64,000 nucleotides of DNA from the NCBI GenBank assembly GCA_016222825.1, contig JACRQF010000009.1, forward strand, positions 248,001 through 312,000. The letters are read 5' to 3'. The translations under genes and the position numbers were made by a program. Numbering within the stretch: the first letter of the stretch is position 1; each line of letters opens with the position of its first letter. Origin of the DNA: Verrucomicrobiota bacterium (GTDB taxonomy: Bacteria; Verrucomicrobiota; Verrucomicrobiia; CAIQCK01). Positions 60,801 through 64,000 of this stretch are shown here, one piece after another. The notes below the pieces were generated by a model. That model saw nothing but the letters and a program-made list of their open reading frames with translations. It was not told where the DNA came from and made no database searches.

Positions 60801-61711
60801 AGGGCAAGGGCATGAAGGGGGCGTTCAACGAGGAGATCCGCGGCATCTACAAGCAGACCGACGCGGCGGTGGAGAAGCGGTTGAAGGACTCGCTCGCGCA
60901 GAAAGGCGTGGACCTCGACCGCTACGAGTTGAAGCCGACGCACGCCACGAACCCGTCGAAAGACCCGTTCAAGATCGGCGCGGACCGCGACGTCACCTAC
61001 TCCATCTACGACAAGAAGACCGGCCAGTGGGTGCGTGACGTGCCTGCGGGCAAGGTGCAGGAAGTTTACAACGAGGAGTTTTACCGCGCCGCCCACGGCA
61101 CGCGGCCAGCCAGCGCGAAGGAAGCGGCCGAGTTCGCGCAGAAGATGGACCAGCAGTGCGTGGATGCGCTCCATAAGGAGGCGTATGGGCGCGGGCCGGC
61201 CGACCTGAAGACGGCATTGCACGAACCGGGCGCGAAGTTCAGCGACCCGACGCAGGTCGGCAAGGCGGTCGCCTACAAGTCGCACGAGTGGTATGAGAAG
61301 GCCGAGAACGCGATGAGCGCGGGCAAGGCCGTGGAGGCGGAGAAGCTCATGTCGGAGGGGTTCCGCCAGACGACCAAGCAGTTCGACAACATGCTCGTCC
61401 GCCGCCACGGCGCGCTGGCCGGGGCGGGCGCGCAGGGCTTGAAGAACATCCCGGAGCGCATGCAGGAGGCCATCGGGGTGCTCAAGAGCGCCGAAAAAGG
61501 CGTCTCGCCGGTGGCCATCGAGCAGAAGCTCCGGCAGTTGGGCTACACCTCGCCGCGCGACGTGGCGACGCACGTCGGCGAATACATCGAGGCGATGGAC
61601 AAACTCCGGCCTCCCGTCAAACCGACGGGCGGCGCGGTCGGCCTGCGCGACGTCGCCAGCGCGGCGCAGACGATCGCCTCGGCCGCCCCGAATCAGCAGC
61701 AACAGCAATGA
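57887..61711 (+). CDS. 1274-residue exported multidomain protein (beta-propeller, membrane segment, helical C-terminal region)
   Basis: I start at ATG 57887 (GAGG upstream), which gives a proper signal peptide; 57851 is inside the previous gene. Regions: signal ~1-27; beta-sandwich ~30-160; NHL/SMP-30-like propeller ~165-490 (VDAAGNLYVGAR, GVDDDGNLYAFIAENIVQFD, GPDGNLYMREPGKDENH); Pro/Ala/Gln/Thr linker ~504-580; an Ala-rich hydrophobic segment ~580-600 (AAGAWLTLL), possibly membrane-spanning; charged helices ~640-760; and an Ala/Lys-rich helical C-terminal region with a small beta stretch (DRDVTYSIYDKKTGQWV) near 1033, ending in a glutamine run. The shape (exported sensor-like head, single membrane segment, long variable tail) recalls polymorphic-toxin or signalling proteins, but I recognise no toxin motif. 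Function unknown. Confidence 0.75.
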   Translation: MHSGTSTWIRRALAVCAFACALQASAAEGEFALRQCDFRGDHSVINLSHRTASGYAAFDSDKARRGSVTVFVKPGETPRVTFSCSYDSTTVERRFGRGTDKVITVDGATWEGTPDNTSRTTDWKVTVKPGWNDVNVRVTVLSNKQPVGELTQSFRIYAYVFEVQPAGQLEHPLPAETGNFFLEHPLVDAAGNLYVGARRGGGTALLRYDPSGRISVRYDIKSAMAIGGPMGVDDDGNLYAFIAENIVQFDRDGKFVKSVAALGWTANTATTEDLKTGTWPSRRGEDRRDEVLRQISPCASNWETAMVGDAIYFIAHTPENRNCSEGPHVLACVTVDGRAQILDKVTPASGVIRGPDGNLYMREPGKDENHGLLTYSPTGRLEQRRPIIGPRYQVFHGIDGAGFVYAGSRVWEPSLTSVKESAAVDNGRFRSVSQRRGPSYYVDLLTGQQSTSNSGHNDLASWMYRGAVYTAYAADLRIARTVSLAPGAAGAAPLPMLKRGKSRPAVASGATATQQGAVPPGQTTAVPPAAKQAGTQAGVPASQTQPAGASGALPGAATDTARAAESGEISDDSQPVEPESAAAAALAASAAAAAGAWLTLLTSGMRWRDVMDGLRGIGSGVPVAAPPPPQPAPPVIPQEVHRDGEVNEQGDVWSREERGWVARDQYERNKKREQWLADKAVADLHAGQSEDVKQAYDKWQDSKQKLAEVREQGRLLEKTEKLREWVEQSEKANAEQSYWSDVKNNFVLNVEKEFNELPEQTFELCRAAAKTAKAGVDAAVDLARDATNWEILRATGAQTAKDLIGSPIQSAKKVNKFYTEAAKKAGGAVVQMVAHPVDTLKAVTGYENWAKALDPNVPLAKRMGYALMGTVDTVSTFGGALVTKPGAAALRGVEAADKLVDAAKAEMLANKLDDVARLGGDDLARHEAWLAGEQQARDRVAKLSAANTKQEVRAAVLEIQGDKRAIQMMNRQGKGMKGAFNEEIRGIYKQTDAAVEKRLKDSLAQKGVDLDRYELKPTHATNPSKDPFKIGADRDVTYSIYDKKTGQWVRDVPAGKVQEVYNEEFYRAAHGTRPASAKEAAEFAQKMDQQCVDALHKEAYGRGPADLKTALHEPGAKFSDPTQVGKAVAYKSHEWYEKAENAMSAGKAVEAEKLMSEGFRQTTKQFDNMLVRRHGALAGAGAQGLKNIPERMQEAIGVLKSAEKGVSPVAIEQKLRQLGYTSPRDVATHVGEYIEAMDKLRPPVKPTGGAVGLRDVASAAQTIASAAPNQQQQQ

Positions 61712-62436
61712 CCCGCGCCATGAGCAACCTCGTTTACCTCAAACTCGCGAAGCCCGAGCTGGCCGCCCGGCTCGGCGTGCCGGACCTGCCGGTGCCGGTC
61801 CGCGAGGAGCGGCTGCCGGAGGTCATGCGCGAAGGCCAGATCAACACCGACGCGCTGCTGGACGAGCTGGAGTTGTTCCTCGCCGCAAACCCGGAGTATC
61901 GCGCCAAGTATGCGGACTTCGCCGGCCGGCTCGCGTATGTGACCGGACTGGACTTGGGCGCGATGGGGTTGATGGAGGCGGCGGCGCATTACCTGAAGAT
62001 CGGGCTGAACTCCGACCCGTCAAACCTGTCACTCCGGCTGAACCGCGCAGTCGCGCTCCAGATGACGGGGCGCAATGAGGAAGCGCTCGCCGAATACCTG
62101 CGCTCGCTCGCGGAGGCCGACGCCGGCTTGTCGCCCGTCGTGACCGTGCTCGCGGCGCGGTGCTGCCGCGATCTCGGCCGCTGGAAGACCGGCGCGGAAC
62201 TGTTGCGCTCACTCGTTCCACTCGCGCCGCGCGAGCCGGAGTTCTGGGATTTCCTCGCCGAGATGGAAGAGAAAGCCGGGCTGGTTCCCGCTGCGGCGGC
62301 CGCGCCCCTACCAGCAGCGTCGCCGGTGCTTCCTCCTGTGATCGCGCCTGCGGTCGCCTTCTGCACGCAGTGCGGCGCGAAGATCGAGGGCGGCTTGCGA
62401 TTCTGCACCAACTGCGGCGCGAAGATGGACGGATGA
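61708..62436 (+). CDS. TPR protein with C-terminal double-CxxC zinc ribbon
   Basis: A 242-residue cytoplasmic protein whose ATG overlaps the giant gene stop (ATGA); ATG 61720 is an alternative. TPR-like helices span ~60-190 (AAHYLKIGLNSDPSNLSLRL, NEEALAEYLRSLAEADAG, WKTGAELLRSLVPLAPREPE). A Pro/Ala hinge leads to FCTQCGAKIEGGLRFCTNCG at the end, a four-cysteine zinc ribbon in the typical CxxCG...CxxCG form. It probably binds a partner protein. Tight coupling to the giant gene makes a joint function likely. Confidence 0.83.
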   Translation: MTRAMSNLVYLKLAKPELAARLGVPDLPVPVREERLPEVMREGQINTDALLDELELFLAANPEYRAKYADFAGRLAYVTGLDLGAMGLMEAAAHYLKIGLNSDPSNLSLRLNRAVALQMTGRNEEALAEYLRSLAEADAGLSPVVTVLAARCCRDLGRWKTGAELLRSLVPLAPREPEFWDFLAEMEEKAGLVPAAAAAPLPAASPVLPPVIAPAVAFCTQCGAKIEGGLRFCTNCGAKMDG

Positions 62437-62440
62437 CGAC

Positions 62441-63097
62441 ATGGACACGAATCGCCAATGCGTGAAATGCGGAGCGGCGCTCGACGCGGGCGTGCGGTTC
62501 TGCGCGAACTGCGGGATCGTCGTTGCCGACGGCGCGCCGAAAGCGCGAAGCAAGTGGCCGCGTCGGATCGCGGTGCTGGGCATCATCGCGCTGGTGTCGG
62601 TCGCGCTGATGGCCATCAACATGAAGCTGTTCCTGCGCGTGGCGGGGTATGCGGGCGTGGCGATGTTCATCGTAGGCGTGCTGGTGACGCTGCTGACGTT
62701 CCGGAAGGCCAAGCGCGTCTCCATCGCCTCGCTGGCGATCTCGATGACCGTGCCGGTCGTGACGTTCTTCCTCTACACATACTTCCTGGGCGTGCACCTG
62801 TCTGGGGCCTTGCTGACGATGGGCTTCCTCGCGGGCGCGCTGCTCGGCGGCCTGTGGGCCGCGACGAACAAGGTCTATGTCGAACAGGACGCGGTCCGCA
62901 GCAAGGCGTCGCCGTGGTATCTGCTGGTGTGGGGCGGCATGGTCGTGCTGAACCAGTTGGTTGCGCTGACGACTCACCGCGCGCCAGTGGCGATGATCGC
63001 GCTGATGCTCATCGGCACGGGGCTGGCGTTCGCCAACGGTGGCGTGCTCATCCTGAAGTGCCGCCGCGCGCTCAAGGCCGCGCCGCGGGCGGCGTGA
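62441..63097 (+). CDS. Multi-pass membrane protein with N-terminal zinc ribbon
   Basis: A 218-residue protein that starts four bases after the previous stop. The first 30 residues are a zinc ribbon (CVKCGAALDAGVRFCANCG), followed by a Lys/Arg-rich stretch and about five or six membrane segments (IAVLGIIALVSVALMAI, VAMFIVGVLVTLLTF, VPVVTFFLYTYFLG, LLTMGFLAGALLGGL, MVVLNQLVALTT, MIALMLIGTGLAFANGGVLI). No transporter or enzyme motif. It looks like a membrane anchor or sensor component of the same cluster. Confidence 0.82.
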   Translation: MDTNRQCVKCGAALDAGVRFCANCGIVVADGAPKARSKWPRRIAVLGIIALVSVALMAINMKLFLRVAGYAGVAMFIVGVLVTLLTFRKAKRVSIASLAISMTVPVVTFFLYTYFLGVHLSGALLTMGFLAGALLGGLWAATNKVYVEQDAVRSKASPWYLLVWGGMVVLNQLVALTTHRAPVAMIALMLIGTGLAFANGGVLILKCRRALKAAPRAA

Positions 63098-63106
63098 GCG
63101 GCGGCT

Positions 63107-64000
63107 TCACTGCGGGAGCGGCGTAAACTGCAGCGTCTGGATGAGGTGTTTGAGGTGGGGATAATACTTCTCGAAGAGCGGCTGGGGCGAGGTGTAGCCG
63201 ATGAAGTAGTAGTAGGGCTGCCGCTCGATGATGACCTGTATCTGCTCCCAGAGCGTGTCGTTGCCGGGAAGCTTGTAGCCTGCGTGCAGGTAAACCGTTG
63301 TGTATCGGTTTTGGAAGTTCTGGGTTTCGTCTTCCACGAGGCGGTAATCCTGCATACGTTTCCACTGGTCAATGACGGCCCGCCGTTGTTGCGGCAAGGA
63401 GTTGCCGGCGGTCATGGTGATGAACTGGAAATTGACCGTTGTATTGCAGTCCTCAGCCCCTTTCGGTCCCGAGAACACATGGCTGTTGTCCCTGACTTGC
63501 GACTCCCAGTGCGCGGGCAGCTCCGTGACAAACCCGAACTTCGGGTTGGCATAGCGATCATACTTCACCGCGCCCGGAGCCGGGGCCGGGGTGGCCGCGG
63601 CGACACCGGGCACGTAATCGGTCGAAGGCGTGGCGGGTGGTAGAGTCGGCATTGCGGGCGGCGCAGCCGGTGCGCCGGGCTTGAACCTGTCGTTTACCGA
63701 TGGCTCAGGAGTTTGAACCGGAGCCGGCACTGTGGCAGGTGGCGGAGTTAAAACCGGAGCCGGAGTCTCCTTCACTGTTGCCGAAGCAGGCGGCACGGGA
63801 GGTGGCGCGGGTTTGGAATCTCCGGTTTGCTTCGGCTGCTCCGTCTGGCTGCCGATGAGCGCAAGCACGACCAGCAACACCACCAGCAACGCAAACCCGA
63901 TCAACCCGCCAATCAGGCAGCCCTTCATCTTCGACGAGGACTTCGGCGGCGAGGCCGTCGCCGCGGCCGCTGGCGGCACGCCTGCCACCGGCGCACCGCA
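63107..64000 (-). CDS. Membrane-anchored protein with Pro-rich linker and extracytoplasmic domain, N-terminus outside window
   Basis: The minus-strand frame is open to the right edge. The first visible residues read CGAPVAGVPP, which matches the end of a zinc ribbon of the type seen in the two neighbouring genes, so the true start lies beyond the window. A membrane segment follows (CLIGGLIGFALLVVLLVVLALIG), then a Pro/Ala/Thr-rich spacer of ~100 residues and a C-terminal domain (~165-290) with YANPKFGFVTELPAHWES, EDCNTTVNFQFIT, YTTVYLHAGYKLPGNDTLWE and IIERQPYYYFIGYTSP. This resembles small PsbP/DUF1795-like domains found after membrane anchors. Convergent with the membrane zinc-ribbon gene. 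Confidence 0.75.
   Translation of the reverse strand, partial: CGAPVAGVPPAAAATASPPKSSSKMKGCLIGGLIGFALLVVLLVVLALIGSQTEQPKQTGDSKPAPPPVPPASATVKETPAPVLTPPPATVPAPVQTPEPSVNDRFKPGAPAAPPAMPTLPPATPSTDYVPGVAAATPAPAPGAVKYDRYANPKFGFVTELPAHWESQVRDNSHVFSGPKGAEDCNTTVNFQFITMTAGNSLPQQRRAVIDQWKRMQDYRLVEDETQNFQNRYTTVYLHAGYKLPGNDTLWEQIQVIIERQPYYYFIGYTSPQPLFEKYYPHLKHLIQTLQFTPLPQ

Noticed and set aside
59366-61708. 780-codon minus-strand open frame
   Set aside because: Antisense to the giant gene, with low-complexity Leu/Arg/Val/His composition and no start signal or motif.
1-64000. CRISPR arrays, tRNA or rRNA genes, integrase or transposase genes
   Set aside because: Looked for and not seen; repeats present are palindromes, coding Gly/Lys repeats and short direct repeats only.

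Overview
The window is GC-rich bacterial chromosomal DNA, densely coding, with no tRNA, rRNA, CRISPR array, phage or transposase gene seen. Its content points to a Verrucomicrobiota- or Planctomycetota-type heterotroph: a Cys-type sulfatase, formylglycine-enzyme-like and arylsulfotransferase-like proteins, a DUF1080 protein, an SHD1-like tail, an HzsA-related cytochrome, ceramidase-like proteins, many Tat-type 'RR-x-F' leaders, and runs of exported carbohydrate enzymes. I favour Verrucomicrobiota, but that is inference. No gap between genes exceeds about 225 bases.

Layout. 1-1067: end of an unrecognised protein. 1097-3264 (-): a CusS/CusR-like two-component pair. 3341-8647 (+): a formylglycine-enzyme-like/PEBP fusion and two arylsulfotransferase-like proteins. 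8714-10189 (-): a TPR/coiled-coil membrane protein that separates this block from the next. 10413-29471 (+): a long run with sulfatase, two metallophosphoesterases, FAD oxidoreductase, glucuronate isomerase, a putative TIM-barrel protein, GH13 protein, M14 peptidase, ceramidase-like protein, pectate-lyase-like protein, galactonate-dehydratase-like enzyme and UroD-like protein. 29483-32143 (-): a large BNR sialidase-like protein. 32243-47304 (+): a second run with two paralogous large proteins, a GH106-like protein, an MBL hydrolase, a second ceramidase-like protein, a transglutaminase/FnIII protein and a di-haem beta-propeller cytochrome. 47379-50054 (-): clpS with a partner gene and a SulP transporter. 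50151-55616: a small unknown gene, another glycosidase-like protein, a DUF1080 protein and an HI0933-type flavoprotein. 55717-64000: aroA followed by a poorly characterised set (PDZ/CsgG-like protein, a 1274-residue exported multidomain protein, and three genes with zinc-ribbon traces).

How it fits together. Genes from 3.3 to 47.3 kb look like a locus for breaking down a sulfated glycan that contains uronic acid and possibly rhamnose. Nearly all products carry export signals, and no SusC/SusD or sugar transporter is present. Both sulfur-gene blocks start behind the same 16-bp palindrome (3274-3289 and 10337-10352), each followed 17 bases later by TGTCATG; the adjacent CusRS-like pair is the obvious candidate regulator. 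Five products of these two blocks share Gly/Lys-rich low-complexity segments.

The most unusual structural signals are two 60-bp palindromes (24-base arm, 12-base loop, 24-base arm) of different sequence, each lying inside a reading frame and keeping it open. The least explained gene set is 57.0-64.0 kb. All family assignments were made by eye from motifs; no database search was run.
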